64,000 bases of DNA from Whitmania pigra (GCA_021613335.1 JAJTWR010000044.1:3861501-3925500); one strand, 5' to 3'. Positions 20,720-32,340 are shown, counted from the first letter of the stretch. Program-made: numbers and translations. Notes: generated by a model not told the origin, from the sequence alone.

Positions 20720-21560
20720 TTAAGCAAGTACTGTGCTCAAAAATCGTTAAGTATAAGTTCAATATTATTCAATTTCTTATATAACATCATTTTATTGTAT
20801 GCAAACAGCCTGTAAATTTCAACTAAATTTAACGATTAGAACTTGTAAAATATGCAATATGGTATACTCGTTTTTCACTATAATTAATGAGGAGCACAAG
20901 GCTAGACATGCACAAAGTTGCGCAAGTAGGACACGGGTGAAGTTCATCCTGCTAGATCCATGAGCAAAATGCAGAAACTTCAGGCTATCCTCTACAGCCT
21001 CATGACCGCGAAAAACCTTTAGCTACAGCCATCCTTTTCGAACACCAATGATCTAGCAAATGATCAAGCGGAAGTAATCTTTCTCTTACTTAGTGGAGCA
21101 TCCCAAAATTAACGAAGACAATTAAATAGCGTATGATCGGATTGGCGACCCATGAACGTCTGGATGATGTTTTAAGAGAAACAGGTGTTGGTTCAGAGCA
21201 CATTTTCCCACGTGACTGCTTGTCGCTATTTATGGTAATCCTGGAAAGATAGGAAAATGTTTGTAAAATAAATAATTACTTTATTATAATCCCTTTTGCC
21301 CTCAATATTTTTTTTAAACTTTTATAAATGTCTACATAGGAGAAATTTACTTTTAATCATTTGATAAGCGGTCGGCGTTTATTTTGTCATGCTATACCAT
21401 TAATGCTAATGTCGTTAACATATACGGTTTTATCTATTCATATTAATTTAAGAAGTCAGTTGAGTAATTGATTTCCATAGTGAAAGTCCAATAGTCGTAA
21501 TTATCTGTATGTCAGCGAATGAAGCCCGGGAAGCAAAATATCGGCATTTATCGGTCACCA
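20720..21560. other. Gene-free spacer
   Basis: AT-rich; no coding region, RNA gene or repeat boundary could be supported. Confidence 0.5.
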
Positions 21561-21564
21561 TAAT

Positions 21565-21779
21565 TAGAGACCAACCGAATTTCGTTTTCGTTTTTGACTC
21601 CGAATAGTGACTTTTTGTCACTTAAGGCGTCATTTCGTTTTCGGTTCCATTAGGAAAATCATTTATTGGTTCATTTTCGTTTTGGTCGAAATTGATTTTG
21701 GAAAAGAAAAAGAAACGAAAATAATTTCTTTTTCAATTCAAACGCTGGCCTAATATATATAGCTAATATCACATCTCTA
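21565..21779. mobile_element. Possible hAT MITE
   Basis: Starts TAGAGACCAACCG and ends ACATCTCTA, so the ends pair as TAGAGA(C/T)(C/G). The interior holds repeated TTTCGTTTTCG phrases, often seen in hAT ends. Flanking 8-mers ACCATAAT and ACGTTAAT agree at six positions, consistent with a decayed 8-bp target duplication. Confidence 0.4.
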
Positions 21780-22016
21780 ACGTTAATGCTAACGCTAAAC
21801 GTCCTATGAAATGAATTAATAAGATACGCGCACGCACTCCTAAAGTTCACCAAATATAACAACAAATTTAAGATATTTTCACTTCTTGAAAATGACAACG
21901 CCCGGCGACAAAACGACCCAGGCAAAACATAAAACTCATCAAAACAGCTCCTCGTAGATAATCGAGAGGTTTTGTGTTGAACATGAGTGAGAAGACATGA
22001 ATTTAGTTTCACTTAC

Positions 22017-22418
22017 TTAACCTGAACTCAGGAAAGGATCAAAAGAAAGACGAACTGAGAAACTTGAATGGTAATTTCTAAAAGAAAAAAACTCAGTTAC
22101 CTTCTCCTGACGCTCCATTTCAGGAATCGAAGATTCTTCGATAGTTTCGCTTGGGACATTGTCTAATTTCTTGATTTTAATTCCCTCTTTTGTCCTGAAG
22201 TCGATTAGGAGCTGCCCTTGTTTGTTTATGTTGGCATCCAGCATGGCCATCAATTTTATAAATGCAGGCTCTTCAAATCCGTAATCGTCCACCTCATAAC
22301 CATTGTCGATTATCCAAGTCTCAAGACGTTCTAGATGTTCTTCCTTCTTTCCTTTAAGGTCCAACTGTCCTTCCCCGAGTTCTCGCCTCAATTCTACCGC
22401 GGACCCGCAAAGCAACAT
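22017..22418 (-). CDS. SAP-like ORF, probably gag leader of a retrotransposon
   Basis: 133 codons. The N terminus VELRRELGEGQLDLKGKKEE matches the helix-turn-helix pattern of a SAP domain, a DNA/chromatin-binding motif that also occurs at the start of gag in some invertebrate LTR elements. A helical stretch follows (IKLMAMLDANINKQGQ). The frame ends at 22017 with no further domain, and no LTR or pol was found nearby. A first exon of a host gene (GT donor possibilities exist near its end) is an alternative. No other sequence in the window matches it. Confidence 0.35.
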   Translation of the reverse strand: MLLCGSAVELRRELGEGQLDLKGKKEEHLERLETWIIDNGYEVDDYGFEEPAFIKLMAMLDANINKQGQLLIDFRTKEGIKIKKLDNVPSETIEESSIPEMERQEKVTEFFSFRNYHSSFSVRLSFDPFLSSG

Positions 22419-22796
22419 GAACTACGGTCCAAACCGCGGGCCTTTTCGATGCCTTTACGAGAAAATTTTTATCTCCGGCTGCCGTTACAAAGAAATTATA
22501 AGGCCCAGTTTGCATATATTAAGACGATGTGAAGAAGCCACGCAGAGCTTTCATGGCCGCTGTAGGCAAACTGTTGTTGCACAAAAACATAAAACTAACA
22601 TAGGTTTATTAACAAGCACGAGAGTCCGGAGACAAGAGTCGAGAGCCCATCGAGACAAGAGCCGATGCGGCCAAGCGGAAACGAGGGATGAGTCAAAACC
22701 AAGCGAAGTAGGAGATGAACGAGGCGAGCCGATGAGAGTCTTTATTTATATTTATTTATTTGATTATAGTCCTTTGCATAACTGAGATGATTTGGA

Positions 22797-23335
22797 CTTT
22801 CTGATGAGAGTCTCCTTCTGGTTGCTTAAATAGACTTTCGCTAGAACTTGAAACAAAAGAATCCATTGCTATGCGCTGAGTCATTGCCGCTGTCTGGAGA
22901 AGTCATGGGGCGAAGTTCAGTGTCTGCAGTCCACTCCTTGTCTTGCACGCCTGGAGCTTGTGTGTGATGATGCAACTAGGACGAAGTTCAGTGTCCAACA
23001 GGTGAAGGCGATCTTCATAACGAGGCCAATGAGAGCCCCTGAGACTGAGAGCATACTCGAAGTTTGTAGGTAATAAACAGACAGCATGCGGCATGAAGAA
23101 GCCATTGAGAGCTTTCGCAGTCGCTCCAGTCCAGGCAGCAATGACCGGCATAACAAGGCCAACGAGTGTCCCTCAAAGCCGGCAATAAGAGCTGGGTCCA
23201 GCAAGACCAAACGACAGGGACATCCGGATGCCCCCCTCCGAAAACGTAAGGAGACTCAAAGGACCGAAACGTTTGAAGACGGGGGAAACTCCTCTGAGGA
23301 TCCCTGTCGGAGCTCCAAAGCGGAGTAATAAGTTA
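22797..23335 (-). mobile_element. I-clade LINE 5'-end fragment with rearranged modules
   Basis: 22797-23010 matches 59281-59475, the leader of the I-clade LINE (shared CTCCTTCTGGTTGCTTAAAT, GGGGCGAAGTTCAGTGTCTG and CACGCCTGGAGCTT). 23213-23318 matches the hairpin module at 59717-59827. A third module at 22480-22530 resembles 59570-59625 (AATTATAA, CAGTTTGCAT). A phrase GAAGAAGCCA plus AGAGCTTTC occurs at both 22531 and 23092, so parts are duplicated. Only untranslated sequence is present. Confidence 0.65.
23213..23318 (-). other. Second copy of the LINE-associated hairpin
   Basis: CGACAGGGA ... TCCCTGTCG outer stem, GGAG/CTCC inner stem, CCGAAACGTTTGA and GACGGGGG centre, as at 59717-59827. 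Confidence 0.6.
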
Positions 23336-23544
23336 CTTACTTAGTAATAAAATATAGTAATACGGCATGATTTAATTACTAAAAAAAAGTTATTTTTCAC
23401 TGGTGCCTATTATTCCGTTGCTACAGCATGAAAAATGTTTGCATCATACACTCCATCCGGTAGCTCCAACCCAACAGATGATGAGAAAGCGGTGAGCACT
23501 TGGCACTAGGAATCGAACGAAGCTAAAATTAGCAGCGGAATGCT

Positions 23545-23760
23545 GTAAAACATGTATAAGAAACTTGAAGAATTTTTTTAAAATACGAATGTCTATTCCA
23601 TGTCTGAATCCAAGTTATCATAAAATTTCTCATTTGATGGAATAAAATCATCACGTGTTAGTTATATCTGCTCTTGAGAGATGATGGGACTTGGGAACTC
23701 CTAATGCACCAAGGCCAAAGTCCTAATCACTTGTCTACCGACGCCTGGTATTAATAATTC
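23545..23760 (-). repeat. tRNA-derived SINE, family S3, copy 1
   Basis: Shares ACATGTATAAGAAA, ATCATAAAAT, TTTGATGGAATAAAATCAT and GCACCAAGGCCAAAGTC with 46155-46365. In the other copy the tRNA-like head is better preserved; here the B box is damaged (GGACTTGGGAACTCC in place of a GGTTCAAATCCC complement). Confidence 0.65.
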
Positions 23761-24554
23761 ATGATAACTCGTAATAAACAAAATAGTCAGATACTTGGAG
23801 CAACTTTGTGGAATAAAGCTGCTCTTAATACTTACATGAACTACTTATATACTTAGACTTAAGAAGCAGTAATGTCCCTTCATTCTTTTGCAAACGTCTG
23901 ACCACGAATGCCATTTAGAACAGCATTCACTATCACTTGGTCTGGAAGGTGGGCCATCCATCCAACCTCTATTATTATTTTTTGCGGAACCCATTCGATT
24001 TTTTTTTCACAAAGGGTACCCTCACGATCCACCACCCCGAACATTCTCTCCATTCAGGCCGAGGCCGTTTGAGAAAGGTTCAATGACTACTGGATTAAGA
24101 TTCAGTAATCATTTGGCTTTGAGTGATGTGGCAGTTATAGAAGCAGTCCTAGCATTGTTTTCAAACCTGATGCATAAGTTGAAATGGGTGCCTCCAGGGT
24201 TACTGAAGCAGTCACTCTTATGCTTCTTCAAAGCAATGATCGGGTTAATGAGTTTTTTTTCAATAAATGGCCTTATCCTTAAGTTTGCCTGAATTTTATG
24301 GAATTAGTATTAGATGTGCTGTTATTAGTACTTTAACTTAAAATTGGATTAGTTGCACAAACCTAATTATCAATTTGTTTTTAATGTAGGATGAATATTG
24401 TACCAGCTGCACCTTATAAACTTAATCAATGCTTATAAAAAGACTTCAACAATGAAGACTATAAATATTATGAGGATAAGTCTGATTTTCAAAATGTCAG
24501 CACTATAAACAAAGAAAATGGTATTCACATCAAGGTGATGAATGATCTGAGGCT

Positions 24555-24760
24555 GTCTCTCTTACCTCGAATCAAGTAAACTGGTCAAGAAAGTTTTCCA
24601 TTAAAATACAATGCTACCAGCAGCTTCTGTTGACAGAATATTTAGTTCCTCAGGAATGATCAAAACCCCTAGATTTAACAGGCTTAACAATTTAATGACT
24701 AAAAAATTCCACTTCTAAAGATGGATAAATAGCTTTATGACAGTTTTGAAATAAGTTTTA
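24555..24760 (+). pseudogene. hAT transposase C-terminal dimerisation fragment
   Basis: Encodes LPAASVDRIFSSSGMIKTPR followed by FNRLNNLM, the hAT C-terminal motif (usually ..SAxxERxFSxxGxI...R..L). Only this segment is recognisable; upstream frames are closed. Confidence 0.65.
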
Positions 24761-25025
24761 AATGTGCATTTTCAAAAATCAATTTAATTTTTTTCAATAA
24801 AATCATGTTTGGTGATTTTGAATTCAAATAATTCCAAAGAGGGTTTTATCCAATGCTAAATGTAATGATCATGATCTTCAAAGTAATACCTATAGAATCT
24901 AAGTTACAGCACATCCACATCAAGCAGTTGCTGGCAAAATTGTTTTGAAACAACAAAAACACAAAATCCAGCAATTTTTGTATAAAATAAATATTCAAAA
25001 CCTCATCATAAAATTGATCAAGAGC

Positions 25026-25031
25026 TTTATT
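25026..25031 (-). terminator. Candidate poly(A) signal of the SOCS5-like gene
   Basis: AATAAA on the minus strand about 70 nt after the stop codon at 25098. Confidence 0.5.
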
Positions 25032-25097
25032 TAAAGTCAAATTTCACAAAAAACCATTGGATTTGATAATTATAACATTGGTGAAAGAAATGTAAAT

Positions 25098-26105
25098 TCA
25101 AAACTGCCTCACCCTAACTTTTTGTTTATAATGATAATATTGAAGATATTGCTTAAGAGATTTAGGAATAGGTAAAAAGCTAATACCATCATAAGAAATC
25201 ATGGCACAAATATTGGCTCTGCATAAATGTTGTAAGGAAAATGGTTTCATCCTTGGAAGAGGGATCGTTAGCATGGGTTCAAAAAACATGCAGCATGAGG
25301 GATCTTTATAGTGTTCAATTAAACCACACACACTCTTGGAAGCAAAAACACTAGAATCGTGAGAATCAAAACTAAATTTGTGGTCCCATTGTTCAATTCG
25401 AGCATGCAGAGATCTGCTGTACCTTCTGAAACTAACTGAAAACAAGAATTCTTCTTGTGCACTGTCTCTGAGTAGAAAAGTTCCTTCAGTCCGATTTTCT
25501 AAAACTTTTTCTGCTTCAAAGCGATCCATGACACCCCAATAATAATTGCAATTTGTAATTTGTAGCAAATCAGGTACAAGCCAATGGACATAATCAACTT
25601 GAGTATGTATGGTACCAAAGCATGGTTTGAAATTCTTTTCAACTATAACTGACTGCAGTTTCATAGAGCCTGGATCATCAAAGAATTGCTTGTCATCCTC
25701 TAATCCCTCATCTGCTTGATAACTATTTGAACTGAAGGATGAAGAGGGGCAACAAGGAAGTTGTCTTGAAGAATTTTTATTTTCAATAAAATTTGAGTGC
25801 AGAAATAATAACCCATGAGCCATGGATTTTCCAAGACTTGGACTATGGTTTGTAATGGCCTTTATTTCATTAGACTGACTATTTGGCAAGTCTTGAAAAA
25901 TATTAACTTTTTTATTCCTAACAGATTTCCAAAGCTGGGAAATCTTCTTCACATTAACAAATTTTCTAACATTCTCTTTATCATGTTTTCTCTCAAAATT
26001 ATTTTCACAAAAGGAGGAAACCTCAATGTCTGGTTGCAAATGAGTTAATTCATCCTCGTCAGGCTTTTCTGAAGAATTATTCCCATTCTTTGAACATTCC
26101 TCCAT
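25098..26105 (-). CDS. SOCS5: Suppressor of cytokine signalling, SOCS5-like
   Basis: 335 residues in one coding exon. SOCS proteins dampen JAK/STAT or receptor-kinase signalling by binding phosphotyrosine and recruiting an Elongin BC/Cullin-5 ubiquitin ligase in the cytoplasm. [18 protein letters not shown] (167-184) is the segment before SH2 that is diagnostic of the SOCS4/5 branch. The SH2 domain is about 189-285, with [18 protein letters not shown] (phosphotyrosine-binding Arg 213) and [13 protein letters not shown]. The SOCS box (about 287-326) has a BC box [12 protein letters not shown] and a LPIP Cul5 box. It ends HYKQKVRVR as in vertebrate SOCS5. The N-terminal region is shorter than in vertebrate SOCS5. 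A TTTTATTAG acceptor at about 26112-26120 suggests a 5' UTR intron. Confidence 0.96.
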   Translation of the reverse strand: MEECSKNGNNSSEKPDEDELTHLQPDIEVSSFCENNFERKHDKENVRKFVNVKKISQLWKSVRNKKVNIFQDLPNSQSNEIKAITNHSPSLGKSMAHGLLFLHSNFIENKNSSRQLPCCPSSSFSSNSYQADEGLEDDKQFFDDPGSMKLQSVIVEKNFKPCFGTIHTQVDYVHWLVPDLLQITNCNYYWGVMDRFEAEKVLENRTEGTFLLRDSAQEEFLFSVSFRRYSRSLHARIEQWDHKFSFDSHDSSVFASKSVCGLIEHYKDPSCCMFFEPMLTIPLPRMKPFSLQHLCRANICAMISYDGISFLPIPKSLKQYLQYYHYKQKVRVRQF

Positions 26106-26124
26106 CCTGCAATTCTAATAAAAA

Positions 26125-27280
26125 TTTTTAAATTACAAAACAAACAGCCAATAATTAAATTGTGTGTAATCAAACTTCCACTGGATTCTGCATGATTTCT
26201 ACCTTAACAATGATTCATTTTAATTCAAATTCAACATATAAAGTTCGAACTTTTGCAGGATAAGATTAATACATAACACAGAAAATAATTGCATGACGAA
26301 AACCTCTGAAAAAGTAATTCAACTCCAAAGCAAAAAAGCCCCAATCTATCAGTTTAGTGCATTGTGTGGAAAAATTAATATAACGTAGTTTATGGAACTT
26401 GTATTTATAAAAAAAAATGCATAAATTTGGATGATGACACCTTAAAAATAAAATTGCAATAGTTCTGTTTTTCTGGTTGCATCAGTAAAACATTTAACTA
26501 AGCTATTCATACATTTAACAATTTGTAACATATAAACTTAAAAGAAACTTTCTTAAAATATGTTAAATTTTCAATAATCGGCGAATTATTTCACAGTAAG
26601 ATTGCATTAAAGGGTCTTTTCAGACAAGCTTTGATCACACCATCAATAATAAATCGCATTGCTTGCGTAATTAATAGCTTAAACAAACCTTATGTTCTGT
26701 AATTTATTCCATGCTTATAACATTAATTTTGCAAGCATTAAATTATTTACTCCATCCAGTAATAGTCTCGCAAAACACGTGAACGAAAACAGTAAATGTT
26801 CTAAAATTTCAATAAGAAACGAAATTTTAAGAACGCTTAAATAATATAGTAAATTATAGACTTCAAAAGCATGTCAGTTTGCGAAAACACTAATGATAAA
26901 ATTCCACCAAATTATCGCCACCCAGTTCTAAGCGGCTATGGCTAAACAACGGAGATGATTTTCACACTAATTGTATGCGCATATTCATGAGCTCTAGGGG
27001 GCATGGTTATCGCCTTAAAAGTTTTAACTTTACATTCTTTAATTTTTTTTCTATATAAACAATTTATGTTGTGATAATATGCAACTAGTTTAATTAATTT
27101 AATATTAACTACAAAAATAGACTCATCAGATCATTTTGAGATTAAATTATAGCCCATAACCCCTAATCCCAACTCAGCCTAAGCCTAAACCAAACCCTAA
27201 GATTGTTAAGTTATTACTCCTAACACTAGTTCTAGATATTAAGTTATCAAAATACACTAAAAGGTGTAGATAGACGAATA
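26125..27280. other. Upstream region of the SOCS5-like gene
   Basis: AT-rich; probably 5' UTR intron and promoter. 27150-27205 holds degenerate CCCTAA-like units (CATAACCCCTAATCC, AAACCCTAAG) reminiscent of the 60.9-kb array. No exon could be supported. Confidence 0.4.
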
Positions 27281-27286
27281 TGATAT

Positions 27287-27362
27287 GGATCCCACAACTG
27301 GAATCGAACGCGCGGTCATATTTAGAAGCGAAGCCTTAACCGTTCGGGCCAGGGGTTTTTGT
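27287..27362 (-). repeat. tRNA-like SINE head
   Basis: The minus strand reads GGCCCGAACGGTTAAGGC (A box) and CGCGCGTTCGATTCCAG (B box) at normal spacing. The arms do not close into a tRNA cloverleaf, so this is a SINE head, not a tRNA gene. Confidence 0.55.
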
Positions 27363-27628
27363 GTCAAAGACTTGGAACTTATGATAAACATAACATAACA
27401 TAACATTAATTTATTGTGGTTTAAGGAAACAAATTTCTGTGTGATAAAGCACTTTTAAATCAATATCTGTAAGTGTTCTGGCGGCGTTCTTGTCGTCTGC
27501 CTGGGACCACGCGATTCAATGATTGGCTGAGCAGTAAAACCTTTTGCATTCCTTTGCTGCATACGTATGACACGTATGACAGCGACAGGCTGACCACGGT
27601 ATTAATGGTCGTTAATAAATAACTAACT

Positions 27629-27781
27629 TGTGACATATGTCTATGTTTATATTTTGTTCGATTACAGATCTTTTGTTAGGCGTGTGTTTGGTGTGGCCAT
27701 CTTGCGTTCTGAACTGTTTTGATTAGCTGTTATTGACATTGTGTTTAAACTGTTAAAGATTGCAATAACGAAAACATAACA
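27629..27781 (+). repeat. 5' LTR of Mag-type element
   Basis: 153 bp. Same length as the 3' LTR; differences at ATATGTC/ATGTGTC, TTCGATT/TTAGATT and GCCATC/GCCCTC. The last base supplies the A of the gag ATG. Confidence 0.96.
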
Positions 27782-30700
27782 TGGCGCAGTCGACGAAAGA
27801 TTCTATTTTCAATAGATTTTATACTTTTCGATTCGATACGGCGAACCTCGCCGAAGAATGGCGATTGTTCATTCAAATGTTCAATATACATTTGACGGCC
27901 TCGGAATCTCTGGACAAGCCTGAGAGCATCAAGATAGCCATGCTTCTCAGCTACTTAGGACCGGATGCTCTTCCAATCTTCAACGCATTCACGTTTGACA
28001 GAAACTCGGATGCTAACAATTTGGAAGAAGTGATCAAGAAGTTTGAAGCATTTTGCACGCCGAAGTTAAACTCGATCACGGAGAGGGTCGCTTTTTGGCA
28101 GTTATCACAGCTGCCGGATGAACCGATTGACGCATTTGTTACCAAACTGAAGAACCAAGCAAAGTCATGTGAGTTCGGAGACCAAGTGGAGTCTATGATG
28201 AGAGACAGGATCGTACTCGGATGTGCGGATCGCTCGCTCCTTGAAAGATTCCTTCAAGACGACAAACTCACTCTCGAAAGAGCAGTTAGCATCTGCAGAG
28301 CATCGGAGTCATGCAAAGCCCAGGTTAAGAGGATTAGTGGCGACAACTCAGCGGTGCTAGCTATAAAGAGCGCAAAACCACTCACCACCAAACTCCAAGC
28401 ATTGGATGTAAAGCAGTGTGGAAACTGTGGAGGAAAGCATCCACCAAGGAAGTGCCCAGCGTACGGCAAGCAGTGCTTGTCCTGCGGCAAACAGAACCAT
28501 TACGCCAGATGTTGTAGAAATACCAAGACGACGCCAAGACAGAGATCCACTTCTCGTTCGAGACAGAGACCATCTCCTGTCCATGAAGTGCAATCATTTT
28601 TCGTGTCAATGTGCAAGCTTGGAAATGTTCAACAAACATCGTGGTGGAAAGAGCTCCTCGTTGGTAAAACCAACCTTAGGTGCAAATTAGACACAAGTGC
28701 AGAGGTGAACATTTTATCACAAAATGTTTTCAGACACATGAAAGATCGTCCACATCTTCGCACTACAAAAGCTGTACTCACTTCATTTAGTAACGACAGG
28801 GTAAACCCAGCAGGATTGGTCACCATTCTCATCCAACATCGTGGAAGAAGTATTCCGACCGATTTTTTCGTGGTCAACCGCCAAGTACCTACAATCTTGG
28901 GCCTGCTAACTTGTCTGGAGCTAAACCTGATAAGCAGGATTGACAGCGTGACACAGATGGCATCAAAGAAGACTTTAGAGGAATATCAAGATGTCTTCCA
29001 AGGATTGGGTTGTTATCCCAAAGAACACCATATTGTTGTTGATGCTTCCATTACACCCAAAATTCACCCTCCAAGACGTGTTCCATTGTCTCTCCAGCCA
29101 AAACTCAAGCAAAAGTTGGATCAGATGATTGGAGCAGGAGTCTTGGTTAAGCGCGATGAACCGACGGAATGGGTAAGCAGCTTGTTGCTGGTTGAAAAGA
29201 AGGATGGATCTATCAGATTGTGTCTCGATCCAAGAGACCTGAATACCGCCATAAAAAGGGAACACTATGCTATTCCCACATGTGAGGATGTTACAGCACA
29301 ACTCCATGGCATGACTGTGTTCACCATCATTGATATGAAGGATGGTTTTCATCAAATAAAGCTGGATGAAGAGAGTTCCAGGCTGTGTACGTTTAACAGC
29401 CAATTTGGAAGATATTCCTTTACTCGTCTCCCATTCGGCATAACGTCAGCACCCGAAGTGTTTCAGAAGAGAAACACTGATACATTCGGTGACATACCGA
29501 ATGTCCGCATAGTCTTTGACGACCTTATTATCGCAGGGAGAAATGAGGCTGAGCACGATGAAACTTTGAGGAAAGTGTTGGAACGAGCACGACAGCACAA
29601 CGTAAAATTCAACAAGTCGAAGCTTCAGTACAAGGTACATCAAGTCCGATACCTAGGTCATTTATTGTCGGAAAAGGGAGTCAGTCCAGATCCCAACAAA
29701 ATCCAGGCAATTGAAAAGTTAGAAGCACCAACCAACAAGAAAGAACTTCATAGATTCTTAGGCATGGTGACTTACCTGTCAAAGTTCATTCCCAATTTTT
29801 CATCAATGACAGATCCACTGAGAATGCTGATGAAAGAAGGCATGACGTGGACCTGGGCAGCTCAACACAGAAAAGCATTTGAAGCATTGAAAGACAGCAT
29901 ATTAAAAGCCCCAACATTGAGATTTTTTGATCCTACCAAGCAGATCACTATCCAAACTGACGCCTCTTCATCAGGATTAGAGTCTTGTCTTTTTCAAGAA
30001 GGACAACCGATAGCATTTGCTTCAAGAGCTCTAACAGATGCAGAAACCCGCTATGCTCAAATTGAGAAGGAGCTATTAGCAATAGTCTTTGCTTGTGAAA
30101 AATTTTACCAATTTATCTATGACCATCATCCAGAGTGATCATCGCCCACTGGAAGCAATTTTTCGCAAGCCCATAGCAGCAACCACTCCACGACTTCAGA
30201 GAATGTTGCTCAGACTACTTAAGTTCAACCTCAAAGTGGTCTACACACCAGGCAAGCTCATGTTTGTTGCAGACTCCTTGTCTAGAGCTTACCTTACAAT
30301 TCCCCAGACTCCCTCAGAGATTGAAGTTGAAGAAGACATTAATGTTACAATACATTCAGTGCTTCACAATACCCCAGTAAGTCTACGCATGCTAGACGTC
30401 TCTAAGGAAGCAACCAGTTGTGACCCAGAGCTAACAAAGCTACGTCAAGCCTTGCTATGCTGTGATGCTGAAGTAAAAAACCAACTTGTCAAACAACTGC
30501 CTGATTACCAGAATTTTCTTGCAGAGATCTACGAAGCCGAGGGTATCTTATTCTACCTTGACCGGATAATAGTTCCTTTGAAACTTAGGCCTGATATGCT
30601 TAGAAGGATTCACGAAGGACATCTAGGGATTGAGAAATGCAAGGCAATGGCAAGGTCTGCACTATTTTGGCCAAATATGTCGCGTGACATTGAGCAATTA

Positions 30701-31630
30701 GTGAAAAGGTGCAACATCTGTAGTAAATATAGGAACATTCCAGATCGACCTTGGGAAAAAGTTGGAGTTGATATTTTTTCTCTAGATGGCAAAGACTACC
30801 TAATAGTGGTTGATTACTACTCCAAATATCCGGAAGTGGGCCTCTTGAAAGGAAAAACGGCAATTTCTGCGATGGATCAACTGAAGGAAGTTTTTGCTCG
30901 TCATGGAATTCCCGAAATCGTCATGGCTGACAACATGCCTAGTTCGAGCATAGTCATGAAAAAATTTGCTGCCGAGTGGAATTTTCAACTAGTCACTTCA
31001 AGTCCCAACTATGCCCAAAGCAATGGCCAAGCAGAAAGAGCAATTCAGACAGTGAAGAAGCTATTAAAGAAGGCTCATGAAGGAGGAACAGACGGTCATA
31101 TAGGTCTTTTGCAATACCGTACCTCTCTAATCACTGGAAGTACCTTCAGTCCAGCCCAGCTTCTTATGAGTAGAGCTCTTCAAACTAAACTGCCAGCTCC
31201 AAAGTCTCTGCTGATGCCCCAAGCGGTTAATGGCCAGAAACAACTAAAAAACTTGCAGAAAAAGCAGAAGATGTACTACGACAGAGGAGCTCCTAGCCTA
31301 CCAGAACTGCAGCCAGGAGAAACAGTTAGAATACGTCATCAAGGCCAGTGGATTCTAGGACAAGTGGACAACAAGCATGACGCCCCTCGATCGTACATCG
31401 TGACTACAGAGTCGGGTGGAAAACTCAGGAGAAATCGGCGTCATCTCATAGCCACAGAGGAATCCCCTCCAGTCATTTCAGTTCAAACGGACGAGCCCAT
31501 AGAGGTCAATGAAAACAACCAAGAACCGACTGAAGCACCTTCAGTACACCCCACTGATTCTACTGTGACTGAATACCGGACTAGGTCAGGAAGGATCTCC
31601 AAACCTCCAGTCCGTTTTGCAGATCTCTGA
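27781..31630 (+). pseudogene. gag-pol of Mag-type element, one frameshift in RNase H
   Basis: Frame 27781-30138: gag, then knuckles CGNCGGKHPPRKC and CLSCGKQNHYARC at about residues 213-248. Protease region KLDTSAEVN has Ser where DTG is normal. RT follows with VRIVFDDLIIAG, where the usual Y-x-DD box has Val for Tyr. RNase H starts IQTDASSSGLESC. The frame is lost at about 30110-30135 and resumes one base over with SDHRPLEAIF, continuing to 31630. Integrase has the HHCC finger (GHLG..., CNIC), and D, D, E in VDIF, MADN and GQAERAI. The finger-to-core linker is unusually short (KYRNIPDRPWEKVG), suggesting an internal deletion. The Gly-to-Ser, Tyr-to-Val and MADN (usually SDNG) changes plus the frameshift make it inactive. 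Confidence 0.93.
27782..27795 (+). promoter_or_regulatory. Primer-binding site of Mag-type element
   Basis: TGGCGCAGTCGACG directly after the LTR. Its complement ends in GACTGCGCCA, similar to arthropod/vertebrate tRNA-Ser 3' ends as remembered. It overlaps the first codons of gag. Confidence 0.7.
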
Positions 31631-31674
31631 AGGAAGGAGTTCCATCATCATCCGATCAATGAAGGACATTAGTT

Positions 31675-31687
31675 GTATAAGGGGAGA
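31675..31687 (+). promoter_or_regulatory. Polypurine tract of Mag-type element
   Basis: GTATAAGGGGAGA directly before the 3' LTR. Confidence 0.8.
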
Positions 31688-31840
31688 TGTGACATGTGTC
31701 TATGTTTATATTTTGTTAGATTACAGATCTTTTGTTAGGCGTGTGTTTGGTGTGGCCCTCTTGCGTTCTGAACTGTTTTGATTAGCTGTTATTGACATTG
31801 TGTTTAAACTGTTAAAGATTGCAATAACGAAAACATAACA
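31688..31840 (+). repeat. 3' LTR of Mag-type element
   Basis: 153 bp, followed by the AACT target duplicate. Confidence 0.96.
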
Positions 31841-31904
31841 AACTAATGACAGTGTAGCCTAGTTATGAAATGGACGTTAATAAGGAACTAACTAACTGAC
31901 AGTG

Positions 31905-32340
31905 TAGCCCAGTGACGCCGAGAGGGGGGGCAGGTAGGGTCACTGCCAAGGGGCCCCCATCTGCAAGGGGGCCCGGTCGGTCCGATCATGTCAATTTTTG
32001 CACGTCTCTTCGTTTACCGTAGGCGACAGAATATAATGTCTTAATAGCCCCACAGTTTTACATACTGTCAAATACTTTTTATACATCAATGCTTTCCTTT
32101 TCCCTTAAGTTCCAAGTTTAAAGCATTCAATTTGTCCATGACATCTGCGAGAAATCTTAATCCTATTTAGCCAGGAAGGATTGCTTAAATGATCAAACTG
32201 TTGTCTAATGAATTTTTGGATCTCTTCAATCAAGCTAAATAATCGTGCAAGCACCTAACCTTTGCACGTATCTCTGCATGCAAGATGAAGCCGGAATGCT
32301 CATCTTCGGCAGTGGTGGATTTAGGGGGCCATAGCCTCCA
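31905..32340 (-). pseudogene. hAT remnant
   Basis: 31911 onward reads CAGTGACGCCGAGAGGGGGG, with GGGGCCCCC clusters, a typical hAT end. On the minus strand, 32280-32100 reads LIEEIQKFIRQQ, LSNPSWL and MDKLNALNLELK with frame breaks, resembling the segment of GTF2IRD2/SCAND3-type hAT transposases (..FL.DE.WL..L.YLADIF..LN.LN..LQ). A second end-like motif, CAGTGGTGGATTTAGGGGGC, at 32313 faces the same way and probably belongs to another copy. Confidence 0.5.

Larger units (their letters stand above)
27629..31840 (+). mobile_element. Mag-type Ty3/Gypsy LTR retrotransposon, young but inactive
   Basis: LTRs of 153 bp each (27629-27781 and 31688-31840), TGTGACAT...CATAACA, differing at three positions, so the insertion is recent. 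Target duplication AACT on both sides (27625-27628, 31841-31844). A PBS overlaps the gag start; a AAGGGGAGA polypurine tract precedes the 3' LTR. The interior encodes gag with two CCHC knuckles, protease, reverse transcriptase, RNase H and integrase in Gypsy order. The insertion lies in a sequence sharing GTTAATAA and GGACGTTAATAA with a SINE tail seen at 53.3 and 53.8 kb. Mag assignment rests on the Ser-like PBS, short LTRs and gag-pol in one frame. Confidence 0.95.

Noticed and set aside
27287..27362. tRNA gene on the minus strand
   Set aside because: A and B boxes are present but acceptor and anticodon arms do not pair; treated as a SINE head. Same conclusion for 53380-53465.
28357..28690. 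Overlapping frames inside the Mag gag region
   Set aside because: Shadows of gag in other frames.
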